The notes beneath the pieces were generated by a model. The model did not search any database. It saw only the letters and a list, made by a program, of their open reading frames with translations, and was not told the origin of the DNA. The translations under genes and the position numbers were made by a program. A stretch of 6,802 nt of DNA from positions 1 through 6,802 of the forward strand of contig CAIYWM010000008.1 of the NCBI GenBank assembly GCA_903929895.1, read 5' to 3'. Source of the DNA: an uncultured Alphaproteobacteria bacterium (lineage in GTDB: Bacteria; Pseudomonadota; Alphaproteobacteria; Reyranellales; Reyranellaceae). Numbering within the stretch: position 1 is the first letter of the stretch; each line of letters opens with the position of its first letter. Below, in pieces: positions 1-6,534 of this stretch.

Positions 1-747
<747 letters not shown>

Positions 748-753
748 TTGGCG

Positions 754-759
754 CTCCTT
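754..759 (-). promoter_or_regulatory. Ribosome binding site of ahcY
   Basis: AAGGAG on the minus strand, six bases before the ATG at 747-745. It fixes the ahcY start. It is the strongest Shine-Dalgarno sequence on this strand of the window. Confidence 0.8.
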
Positions 760-802
760 CAGTGCCGGCGTCGGCAGGCGGAAAATTGTGGAAAGCGGGC
801 GT

Positions 803-831
803 GTCATAACAGCGGTGCGGGACCGCCTCAA
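803..831 (-). promoter_or_regulatory. Candidate sigma70-type promoter of ahcY
   Basis: On the minus strand, TTGAGG (831-826) and TATGAC (808-803) are separated by 17 bases, each matching four of six consensus positions. Transcription would start near 796, leaving a leader of about 50 bases containing a small TGCCG-GCGT-CGGCA hairpin at 763-776. This is prediction from sequence only. The spacing and position are good but the hexamers are imperfect. Confidence 0.4.
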
Positions 832-843
832 CGCGCCGGATCA

Positions 844-865
844 ACATATAAGCAAGAATTTATGT
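844..865. promoter_or_regulatory. AT-rich dyad upstream of ahcY, candidate operator
   Basis: ACATA (844-848) and TATGT (861-865) form a perfect 5-base inverted repeat around a 12-base centre, in an AT-rich patch within otherwise GC-rich DNA. The octamer TTTATGTC at 859-866 recurs at 881-888, 22 bases away, about two helical turns. The site lies just upstream of the candidate ahcY promoter. ArsR-family SAH-responsive regulators (SahR) are known to control ahcY in several proteobacteria, so such a site is plausible here. No regulator gene is in the window and assignment to SahR is only inference. Confidence 0.4.
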
Positions 866-902
866 CGATATGCGCACGCCTTTATGTCCGGCTGTGTGCT
901 TA

Positions 903-1214
903 TCAATCTTCGCCGAATTTTCCTTCGACGAGGGCTGAAATGGCGGCCATCGCGTCCGCGGCCTGTTTGCCCGAGCAGATGACCTCGACCGAGCTGCCGA
1001 TGCCGGCAGCCAGCATCATGAGGCCCATGATGGACAGGCCGGAGACTTCCTGGCCCTTGAAGGAGACGCGCACGATGGCGTCGAACTGGCCCGCCGTGCG
1101 GACGAACTTGGCAGCGGCGCGTGCATGCAGGCCGCGCTTGTTGGCGATGGCGAGGCTCCGCTTCAGGGTGCCGATGCCGGCCTCCGCGCTGGAACTCGCC
1201 GCCACGTCGCTCAC
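903..1214 (-). CDS. ptsH: HPr, phosphocarrier protein of the PTS
   Basis: Small cytosolic phosphocarrier of 103 residues. It accepts phosphate from PEP via enzyme I and passes it to EIIA proteins. The catalytic motif NKRGLHARAAAKFV (25-38) places the phospho-accepting His at residue 30. SGLSIMGLMMLAA (58-70) contains Ser61, exactly 31 residues later, as with His15/Ser46 of model HPr, and is the target of HprK. About 15 extra residues precede the usual HPr start, so the numbering is shifted. The start is GTG, sharing GTGA with the stop of the EIIA gene (4-base overlap), with AAGGA six bases upstream; this implies translational coupling. Two in-frame stops (TGA TAA) end the gene. No T-tailed terminator hairpin follows. 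With no sugar permease nearby, a regulatory role is the better reading. Confidence 0.96.
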   Translation of the reverse strand: MSDVAASSSAEAGIGTLKRSLAIANKRGLHARAAAKFVRTAGQFDAIVRVSFKGQEVSGLSIMGLMMLAAGIGSSVEVICSGKQAADAMAAISALVEGKFGED

Positions 1215-1615
1215 GAGGCTTCCTTGGCGAGGATGCGGGAGGCGACGGTGATGTACTTGCGGCCGGCTTCCTGCGCCATGCGGACGGCCTCTGCGATGGG
1301 CTTCGTGCGGACGCTGGCGAGCTTGACCAGCATCGGCAGATTGACGCCGGCCAGCACCTCGACCCGCGCCTGCTCCATGATGGAGATTGCGAGATTGGAC
1401 GGTGTGCCGCCAAACATGTCGGTCAGCACGATGACGCCCTCGCCCGTCTCACAGGCCCGGACTCGCTCCAGTATTTCGCCGCGGCGTTTTTCCATGTCGT
1501 CGTCGGCGCCAATGCAGACGGTCGACATGCATTGCTGTGGACCGACGACATGTTCCAGCGCAGCTTTGAATTCCTGCGCCAGATTGCCGTGAGTCACGAG
1601 TACGATACCAATCAT
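1211..1615 (-). CDS. manX: PTS EIIA component, mannose family (EIIA-Man-like)
   Basis: Soluble single-domain PTS protein of 134 residues that receives phosphate from HPr. The N-terminal strand MIGIVLVTHG carries the phosphorylated His at residue 9. VIVLTDMFGGTPSN (61-74) is the family signature loop near the active site. The length fits a lone EIIA domain; the EIIB domain of the E. coli ManX fusion is absent, and there are no EIIC or EIID genes nearby, so transport is unlikely. Rhizobial homologues in the same position are called manX, but the symbol does not imply mannose uptake. The open frame continues far upstream, but the start is set by the family's N-terminal motif and by the stop of rapZ 8 bases earlier. 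The weak ribosome site AGAAGAA overlaps that stop. It overlaps ptsH by 4 bases. Confidence 0.95.
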   Translation of the reverse strand: MIGIVLVTHGNLAQEFKAALEHVVGPQQCMSTVCIGADDDMEKRRGEILERVRACETGEGVIVLTDMFGGTPSNLAISIMEQARVEVLAGVNLPMLVKLASVRTKPIAEAVRMAQEAGRKYITVASRILAKEAS

Positions 1616-1623
1616 TCGTTCTT

Positions 1624-2580
1624 CTACCCTGCGCCCCCGGCCTCCCCGGCCGCCCCGACGTCCCGGTGCGAGAGAGTGACGGACCGGCCGGCGGTTCGCA
1701 ACCAGTCTGCAAGCTCCTCGGCCAACGCCACGGACCGGTGCTTGCCGCCGGTGCAGCCGACGGCGATGGTCAGATAGCTCTTGCCCTCCGCATCGAACCG
1801 CGGCAACAGCGGCCCGATCAGGGCTTTCAGCCTGTCCATGAACGGGCGGTAATCGGGGTCGGTTGCGATGAAGGCCGCGACCGCCGGATTGCGGCCCGTA
1901 AGGGGCTTCAGCGTCGCATCGTAGTGGGGGTTCTTCAGGAACCGGACGTCGAACACCAGATCGGCCTCGCGCGGCAGGCCGCGGCGGAACGAGAACGACA
2001 TCACGGAAATGCGCGTGCCGACCGCGGGGCCTAGTCCGAAGTGTCCGGTCAGGATCTGCTTCAAGTGGTGCGGCGACAGCGAGGTGGTGTCGATGGTGAA
2101 ATCCGCCACGTCGCTCATCCAGCCGATCTGCCGGCGCTCCTCGCTGATGCCGTCGACCACGGGACGATCGGGCGCCAGCGGATGGGGACGGCGGGTCTCG
2201 GTGTAGCGGCGCTGCAGGGTCTCGGTGTCGGCCTCGAGGAAGAGGAGCCGCGCGGCGAGGTCGGGACGGTTCCGCAACTCGCGGATGCGGGCGGCCAGGT
2301 CCCGAGCGTCGAAGCCGAACGTGCGGGTGTCGATGCCGAGGGCCAGCGGCTGGGCGCTTGTGCCCGCCTCGCCGCCGGTCGAGCGCATGAGGTCGTCGAG
2401 CAGGGGCAGCGGGACGTTGTCGACGGCGACGTAGCCCAGGTCGTCGAGGACGTTCAGCGCGGTCGCACGACCTGCGCCCGACAGGCCGGTGACGACGACG
2501 AACGGCCGGCGCGTGTCGCGTGCCGTGTCGGAAGCGGAAGAGGCGGGACTGTCTGGCATGAGCGGAGCGCGGCGGATCAT
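1624..2580 (-). CDS. rapZ: RapZ family RNase adaptor / nucleotide-binding protein
   Basis: Protein of 318 residues, slightly longer than E. coli RapZ, which binds the small RNA GlmZ, presents it to RNase E and senses glucosamine-6-phosphate. The N-terminal P-loop-like domain shows GLSGAGRAT (32-40), followed by DNVPL (54-58), LLFLEAD (112-118) and RRYTETRRPHPL (124-135). The C-terminal domain has VFDVRFLKNPHY (209-220), GCTGGKHRS (275-283) and HRD (305-307), all family hallmarks. Oddly, the Walker A Lys is Arg38 and the next Ser/Thr is Ala39, so nucleotide binding may be altered. The chosen ATG shares ATGA with the hprK stop. An ATG seven codons later (2559) is an alternative; neither has a clear Shine-Dalgarno sequence. 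The tail is Gly/Ala-rich. The RNA target in this organism is unknown; GlmZ itself is enterobacterial. Confidence 0.95.
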   Translation of the reverse strand: MIRRAPLMPDSPASSASDTARDTRRPFVVVTGLSGAGRATALNVLDDLGYVAVDNVPLPLLDDLMRSTGGEAGTSAQPLALGIDTRTFGFDARDLAARIRELRNRPDLAARLLFLEADTETLQRRYTETRRPHPLAPDRPVVDGISEERRQIGWMSDVADFTIDTTSLSPHHLKQILTGHFGLGPAVGTRISVMSFSFRRGLPREADLVFDVRFLKNPHYDATLKPLTGRNPAVAAFIATDPDYRPFMDRLKALIGPLLPRFDAEGKSYLTIAVGCTGGKHRSVALAEELADWLRTAGRSVTLSHRDVGAAGEAGGAG

Positions 2581-3044
2581 GCCGCTGTGGCTCGTGCGAG
2601 GGCAAGGCGCAACTTCGCAGGGGCGGTGGCCTCGAAGGGTGCCAGCGTCACGACCGGCAGGTCGACGCCGAACAGCGTCTCCCGCGCCCGATCGGGCAGG
2701 CGTTCGATGCGGTCGGGCGGTACGAGATCCACCAGCAGCGCGATCGTCGCGCGGGCGATAAGCTGGGCGTGGCCGAGCTTCACGATGCCGACGCCGCGCA
2801 CTTCCAGCAGGCCCGCAAGCGTGCCGGGCGGCGTGGCGACCAGCCCGCGGCCCTGCGGGACGAGCGCCGTCTGGTCGTCCGCCACCAGACGGCCGCCTGC
2901 CTCGATGAGACGAAGGGCGAGGTCTGACTTGCCGGCGCCCGACGGCCCCCGCAGCAGGATGCCGCGCCAGTTCCGGCCGGCCCGCAAGGCGATGCAGGTT
3001 GCGTGAACGTATGTCGTGACCCTGATCGCCATTCCTGCCGTCAC
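2577..3044 (-). CDS. hprK: HPr kinase/phosphorylase, short alphaproteobacterial form
   Basis: Bifunctional enzyme that phosphorylates or dephosphorylates the regulatory Ser of HPr (Ser61 of the ptsH product encoded two genes downstream). At 155 residues it is about half the length of Firmicutes HprK and contains only the C-terminal catalytic domain, as is usual in Alphaproteobacteria. VHATC (13-17) is followed by an intact Walker A GPSGAGKS (33-40, Lys39), the LVADDQ strand (53-58) and the HprK signature LEVRGVGIV (80-88). The GTG start shares GTGA with the chvG stop. An ATG four codons later (3032) is possible, but AGGA directly abuts it, too close for a good ribosome site. It overlaps rapZ by 4 bases. 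Co-transcription with ChvG-ChvI implies that envelope signalling and HPr state are expressed together. Confidence 0.95.
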   Translation of the reverse strand: MTAGMAIRVTTYVHATCIALRAGRNWRGILLRGPSGAGKSDLALRLIEAGGRLVADDQTALVPQGRGLVATPPGTLAGLLEVRGVGIVKLGHAQLIARATIALLVDLVPPDRIERLPDRARETLFGVDLPVVTLAPFEATAPAKLRLALARATAA

Positions 3045-4849
3045 TTGCGTCCGCTGGCCGCGGGCAGCCGGACGGTGAAGCGGGCGCCCAGCAGCTTGCC
3101 GTCGGGGCCGCGCCGGTTGGTGGCCGTGATCGTCCCGCCATAGGTCTCGACGATCTGGCGGCAGATCGACAGGCCGAGGCCGGAATGCTGGCCGAAGTGC
3201 TCGGTCGGCCGCTCGGAGTAGAAGCGCTGGAAGATCGATTCGAGATTGTCCTCGGGAATGCCCTGGCCTTCGTCGTCGATGGTGACGACGAACGGCCCGT
3301 TCCGGGCTTCCCGGCCCAATTCGACGAGGATGCGCGAGCCCTTGGGCGCGAAGGAGAGGGCATTGTCGATGACGTTGCGGAACACCTGGCCGTAGCGACC
3401 GTCGTGACCGTGCGCCATGAACGGCGGATTGGCGGCCACCCGGAACTCGACCTCGACGCCGGACTTCTGGTTCGCGGTCACCGCATAGTGGTGGACCATG
3501 TCGCGCAACAGCTTGTCGAGGTCGACCGGCCTCACCTCGCCGCGCATCAGTTCGGCGTCGAGCCGCGAGGCGTCGGAAATGTCCGAGATCAGCCGGTTGA
3601 GCCGGTTGATGTCGTCCATGACGATGGCCATCAGCTTGGCGCGGCGTTCCGCGTCGAGATTGGGATGTCCCACCATCTCGATCGCGGAGCGCAGCGACGT
3701 CAGTGGATTCTTGAGCTCGTGCGCGACATCGGCGGCGAAGCTCTCAATGGTATTGATGCGCAGCCAGAGGGCCTCGGTCATCGAGCGCAGTGCGTCGTTC
3801 AGGTCGCCGATCTCGTCGCCGCGCTTGCCGAGGTCGGGAATCTCCGGCCGGCTCTCGCGGGCCAGCCGGACCTCGTCGGCGGCCCGGGCGAGGCGCACGA
3901 TCGGCTGGGTGATGGTGCCGGCGAGGTACAGCGACAGGAGCACGGTGATGCCGAGCGCCGCGGCGGCGATGGTCAGCATGTCGTACCGGACCTCGCGCAA
4001 CGAGGCGGCGATGGCGCGGTTGTCGCGCGTCAGGAGCAGGGCGCCCAGCACCTGCTTGTAGCGCTGGACCGGGACCGCTGCGCTCAGCATCAGCCGCCCC
4101 TGACCGGCACTGCGCACGGCCGACGCATTGAAGCCGCGCAGTGCGCTGGCGGCTTCGGGAAAATCGCGAAGGGTCGGTACCGGCTTGTCGACGTATTCGG
4201 GATAGTGGTCGACCCGCGACAGCTGGCGGGCGATCCAGTCGCTGACGCGCTCGCCGATGCTGACGTGGGATTCCGCCTCGGCGGGGGCCTCGGGCGGCGG
4301 CAGCGGCACGACGTGGATTCGGCCCAGTTCGTTCAGCATCGCCGAATCGGCCAGCAGTTCGCCGGTCTCGCTGAACAGTCGCGCCCGCACGCCGGTTGGT
4401 CGCACCAGCCGCGTCAGCAACTGGCGCGCCGCCTCGGTGTCCATCCGGTTCACCGTGGTTTCGCCGCCGACGACCGCGACCTCGCCGATGCCGGCCGCCA
4501 CCATCTCGCCCTGGACCAGCAGCGAGGCGAGCTCCGTTTCGATCAGCTCTTCCTCGTAGTCGCTAAGATAGACCGCCCCGAGGGTCAGCAGCGCGACGGG
4601 GATGAGGTTGAGCAGAAGGATGCGCCGCGTGAGCGGCGAGTAGCCGCGGCCGACGCTGCGTCGCCGGCGCAGCAGCGATGGCGATTCGGCAGCATTGGCC
4701 GAAGCCGGCCCGCCGGTAACGGCGGGCGCCTTGCGCGACGCGCGTGAGAGCAGCCGGCCGAGCGCCGTGGCGATCCGGGAACCTAAGGTCTGATGCCCGC
4801 GCGGCCGCGCGCCGGGTTCAGGAGTCGCGGTATCGATATCCGATGCCAT
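3041..4849 (-). CDS. chvG: ChvG-type membrane sensor histidine kinase
   Basis: Inner-membrane kinase of 602 residues that phosphorylates ChvI. In rhizobia and relatives ChvG-ChvI responds to acid or envelope stress and controls exopolysaccharide, motility and host interaction. Order of parts: an Arg-rich cytoplasmic N-terminus (1-75), TM1 (about 76-95), a periplasmic sensor domain (about 96-290), TM2 (about 291-311), HAMP (about 312-365), the dimerisation/H-box [17 protein letters not shown] (371-387, phospho-His377), then ATPase boxes N (NVIDNA, 492-497), G1 (DEGQGIP, 526-532) and G2 (GQHSGLGL, 553-560). All catalytic motifs are intact. The N-terminus overlaps the end of chvI by 32 bases with this ATG. 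Another ATG at 4879, preceded by GAGG three bases away, would add ten residues and lengthen the overlap to 62 bases. Neither start has a well-spaced ribosome site, suggesting coupling to chvI translation. Confidence 0.95.
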   Translation of the reverse strand: MASDIDTATPEPGARPRGHQTLGSRIATALGRLLSRASRKAPAVTGGPASANAAESPSLLRRRRSVGRGYSPLTRRILLLNLIPVALLTLGAVYLSDYEEELIETELASLLVQGEMVAAGIGEVAVVGGETTVNRMDTEAARQLLTRLVRPTGVRARLFSETGELLADSAMLNELGRIHVVPLPPPEAPAEAESHVSIGERVSDWIARQLSRVDHYPEYVDKPVPTLRDFPEAASALRGFNASAVRSAGQGRLMLSAAVPVQRYKQVLGALLLTRDNRAIAASLREVRYDMLTIAAAALGITVLLSLYLAGTITQPIVRLARAADEVRLARESRPEIPDLGKRGDEIGDLNDALRSMTEALWLRINTIESFAADVAHELKNPLTSLRSAIEMVGHPNLDAERRAKLMAIVMDDINRLNRLISDISDASRLDAELMRGEVRPVDLDKLLRDMVHHYAVTANQKSGVEVEFRVAANPPFMAHGHDGRYGQVFRNVIDNALSFAPKGSRILVELGREARNGPFVVTIDDEGQGIPEDNLESIFQRFYSERPTEHFGQHSGLGLSICRQIVETYGGTITATNRRGPDGKLLGARFTVRLPAASGRK

Positions 4850-5513
4850 ACAGCGTTTCGATCTGCTCGAACTCGCCATCGACCTCGCGGAACTTGCGGC
4901 GGACGCGCTTGATGTGGCTGTCGATTGTGCGGTCGTCGACGTAGATCGTCTCGCCGTAAGCCGCGTCCATGAGCTGGTCGCGGTTCTTCACATGGCCGGG
5001 CCGCTCCGCGAGCGACTTCAGGAGCAGGAACTCGGTGACCGTGAGGTGCACCTCCTTGCCCTTCCAGGTGCATTGATGGCGGCTGGGATCGAGGACCAGT
5101 TCGCCGCGCACGATGCGCTCGGCGGCGGCTTCGCCCTTGGCGCCGCCGACATCGGCCCGACGCAGCACGGCGCGGATGCGCTCCAGCAGCAGGCGCTGCG
5201 AGAACGGCTTGCGGATGAAATCGTCGGCGCCCATGCGCAGGCCAAGCACCTCGTCGATCTCCTCGTCCTTGGACGTGAGGAAGATGACCGGGAACTGCTG
5301 GGTCTTGCGAATGCGGTTCAGGAGTTCCATCCCGTCCATCCGCGGCATCTTGATGTCGAAGATGCCGAGATCCGGGGGCGACTGGTTGAGTCCTTCCAGG
5401 GCCGACGCACCGTCATTGTAGGTCTTGATCTGAAACCCTTCGGCTTCGAGCAGCATCGACACCGATGTGAGGATGTTGCGATCGTCGTCGACGAGGGCGA
5501 TGGTCTTGCGCAC
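4818..5513 (-). CDS. chvI: ChvI-type response regulator (OmpR/PhoB family)
   Basis: Cytosolic DNA-binding response regulator of 231 residues, partner of ChvG. The receiver domain (1 to about 115) has the acidic pocket VDDD (8-11), phospho-acceptor Asp53 in [10 protein letters not shown] (52-61), the switch Thr80 and Lys102 in RKPF. The winged-helix domain (about 134-229) contains [17 protein letters not shown] and ends in the family-typical [10 protein letters not shown]. The start is GTG: upstream in-frame codons reach TAA/TGA stops without a better initiator, and the protein begins [19 protein letters not shown], as ChvI proteins usually do. AGGAG lies ten bases before it, slightly far. It is the first gene of the six-gene minus-strand operon, so its promoter should drive chvG, hprK, rapZ, the EIIA gene and ptsH. 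Confidence 0.97.
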   Translation of the reverse strand: MRKTIALVDDDRNILTSVSMLLEAEGFQIKTYNDGASALEGLNQSPPDLGIFDIKMPRMDGMELLNRIRKTQQFPVIFLTSKDEEIDEVLGLRMGADDFIRKPFSQRLLLERIRAVLRRADVGGAKGEAAAERIVRGELVLDPSRHQCTWKGKEVHLTVTEFLLLKSLAERPGHVKNRDQLMDAAYGETIYVDDRTIDSHIKRVRRKFREVDGEFEQIETLYGIGYRYRDS

Positions 5514-5548
5514 GGCTTGGCTTCTCCTGCAGCGGACAACGGCATTTG

Positions 5549-5563
5549 TATCATGTTATCATA
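5549..5563. promoter_or_regulatory. TATCAT tandem repeat and candidate chvI -10 element
   Basis: Two TATCAT hexamers start eight bases apart (5549-5554 and 5557-5562). Read on the minus strand, TATGAT at 5563-5558 could be the -10 element of the chvI operon, giving a leader of about 38 bases. No convincing -35 hexamer lies 16-18 bases upstream, where the DNA is almost all G and C, so an activator-dependent promoter is possible. Short AT-rich island; low confidence. Confidence 0.3.
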
Positions 5564-5591
5564 GACCGGGCCGTCGCCGCCGCCTCCCGGC

Positions 5592-5624
5592 CCGCATTAT
5601 TCAACGAACAATTGCGGCTTTTTT
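5592..5624 (+). terminator. Weak terminator-like hairpin with T-tract before the HugZ-family gene
   Basis: CCGCA (5592-5596) pairs with TGCGG (5613-5617) across a 16-base, mostly unpaired loop, followed by one C and six Ts (5619-5624). The shape is that of a rho-independent terminator or attenuator on the plus strand, ending nine bases before the start codon at 5634. The five-base stem is short, so it may be fortuitous. If functional, it would block plus-strand transcription entering from the chvI side. Confidence 0.25.
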
Positions 5625-5633
5625 GATCCGAAC

Positions 5634-6353
5634 ATGACCCAAGACGACATGCCCCGCACCGTGCGCGGCCTCTTGCGCGCCCTCGATCGGGCTTCCCTGG
5701 CCACCAACCTGCCCGGCGAACCGGCCGCTTGGCCCTATGTCTCCCTGGTCCTGGTGGCGGTCGATCACGACCTGTCGCCAATCCTTCTGTTGAGCGATAT
5801 GGCTGAACATACCAAGGCGATCAAGGCGGACGACCGCGTCTCGCTGCTGTTCGACGGGACCGGTGGGCTCGACCAGCCGCTGACGGGCCCGCGGGCGACC
5901 CTGCTCGGTCGGGCCGGGCGGACCGCCGACGAAAGGTTGAAGGCGCGCTTCCTGGCACGACATCCGGACGCCGCGCTCTATGCGGGATTCAAGGATTTTG
6001 GCTTCTATCGCGTCGCGGTTGAGCGGGCCCATCTTGTGGGCGGCTTCGGCAAGATCCGCTGGATCGATGGGGCCGAACTCGTTCCGCCGCAGGCCGCGGG
6101 CCTTGCCGAGGCCGAGGCGGGCATCGTCGAGCATATGAATGCCGATCACGCGGATGCCGTTCAGCTTTATGCCGCGAAGTTGATCGGCCTGGCCGGCGAC
6201 GGATGGAGGATGACGGGGATCGATTCCGAAGGGATCGACCTGCGGCAGGCCGGGAACGTTGCCCGCCTTGCGTTCGATGTGCCGCTGCAAACGGCCGGCG
6301 AGGCGCGCAAGGCCCTGGTCGCCCTGGTTGGCAAGGCTCGCTCGATGCCCTGA
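5634..6353 (+). CDS. HugZ family / pyridoxamine-phosphate-oxidase-like protein with DUF2470 domain
   Basis: Cytosolic protein of 239 residues. Residues 10-145 form a split-barrel flavin-binding-type domain (PYVSLVLVAVD at 34-44, LLLSDMAEHTKAI at 51-63, VSLLFDGTG at 69-77, GFGKIRW at 137-143). Residues about 155-235 form a DUF2470-like domain with the signature EHMNADHADAV (166-176). Such two-domain proteins include HugZ, which binds and helps degrade heme; others have no proven substrate, so heme use here is inference. No heme-uptake genes are present in the window. Upstream in-frame codons reach a TAG at 5562 without an initiator. No Shine-Dalgarno sequence precedes this ATG or the next one at 5649, so a leaderless or poorly initiated message is possible. 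It diverges from chvI and points the same way as pckA. Confidence 0.85.
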   Translation: MTQDDMPRTVRGLLRALDRASLATNLPGEPAAWPYVSLVLVAVDHDLSPILLLSDMAEHTKAIKADDRVSLLFDGTGGLDQPLTGPRATLLGRAGRTADERLKARFLARHPDAALYAGFKDFGFYRVAVERAHLVGGFGKIRWIDGAELVPPQAAGLAEAEAGIVEHMNADHADAVQLYAAKLIGLAGDGWRMTGIDSEGIDLRQAGNVARLAFDVPLQTAGEARKALVALVGKARSMP

Positions 6354-6438
6354 TTCCGTCACGCAGGCCCGCCGGTTTCGCGTAGCAGCATTCTTCTCGC
6401 GGATGCGAAGGCCGATTCACATGCTGGCCGACACTAAC

Positions 6439-6466
6439 TTGTCGCAGGCACTTGCCACCCTATAGC
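6439..6466 (+). promoter_or_regulatory. Candidate sigma70-type promoter of pckA
   Basis: TTGTCG (6439-6444) and TATAGC (6461-6466) are separated by 16 bases. Transcription would start near 6473, giving a leader of about 60 bases before the GTG start. This is the best promoter-like pair in the 181-base gap between the HugZ-family gene and pckA. It is a prediction from sequence only. Confidence 0.45.
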
Positions 6467-6489
6467 CCTGCCAGTAGCGCATAGGGCAA
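6452..6489. repeat. Imperfect inverted repeat over the pckA promoter/leader
   Basis: CCCTAT (6458-6463) and ATAGGG (6481-6486) are exact inverted copies. Symmetry extends outward to TTGC (6452-6455) and GCAA (6486-6489) if a few bases are allowed to bulge in the left arm. The left arm includes the candidate -10 element, so a bound repressor or an RNA hairpin here could control pckA. Confidence 0.4.
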
Positions 6490-6522
6490 TAACACCTTCG
6501 CCATTCGGATTAGCCGGAAAGC

Positions 6523-6527
6523 AGGAG
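6523..6527 (+). promoter_or_regulatory. Ribosome binding site of pckA
   Basis: AGGAG, seven bases before the GTG at 6535. It decides in favour of this GTG as the pckA start; there is no ATG in frame nearby. Confidence 0.8.
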
Positions 6528-6534
6528 AAACGCT

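Noticed and set aside
748..902. Possible SAH or SAM riboswitch in the ahcY leader
   Set aside because: The leader after the candidate promoter is only about 50 bases with one 5-bp hairpin. I do not see the paired, conserved core of the SAH riboswitch; the GGAGCGC stretch is simply the Shine-Dalgarno region.
2041..3006. 321-codon open frame on the plus strand opposite rapZ and hprK
   Set aside because: Antisense to two recognised genes, crosses their junction, and shows low-complexity Arg/Ala/Gly composition.
3185..4747. 520-codon open frame on the plus strand opposite chvG
   Set aside because: It lies antisense to a clear histidine kinase with all catalytic motifs. Its His/Arg/Gly/Val/Asp-rich translation is what a mirrored GC-rich coding strand gives, with no recognisable domain.
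6354..6438. Possible terminator after the HugZ-family gene
   Set aside because: TTCGC and GCGAA can pair over a long loop, but no T-tract follows and the stem is five bases. Read-through into pckA cannot be excluded, but no terminator is supported.
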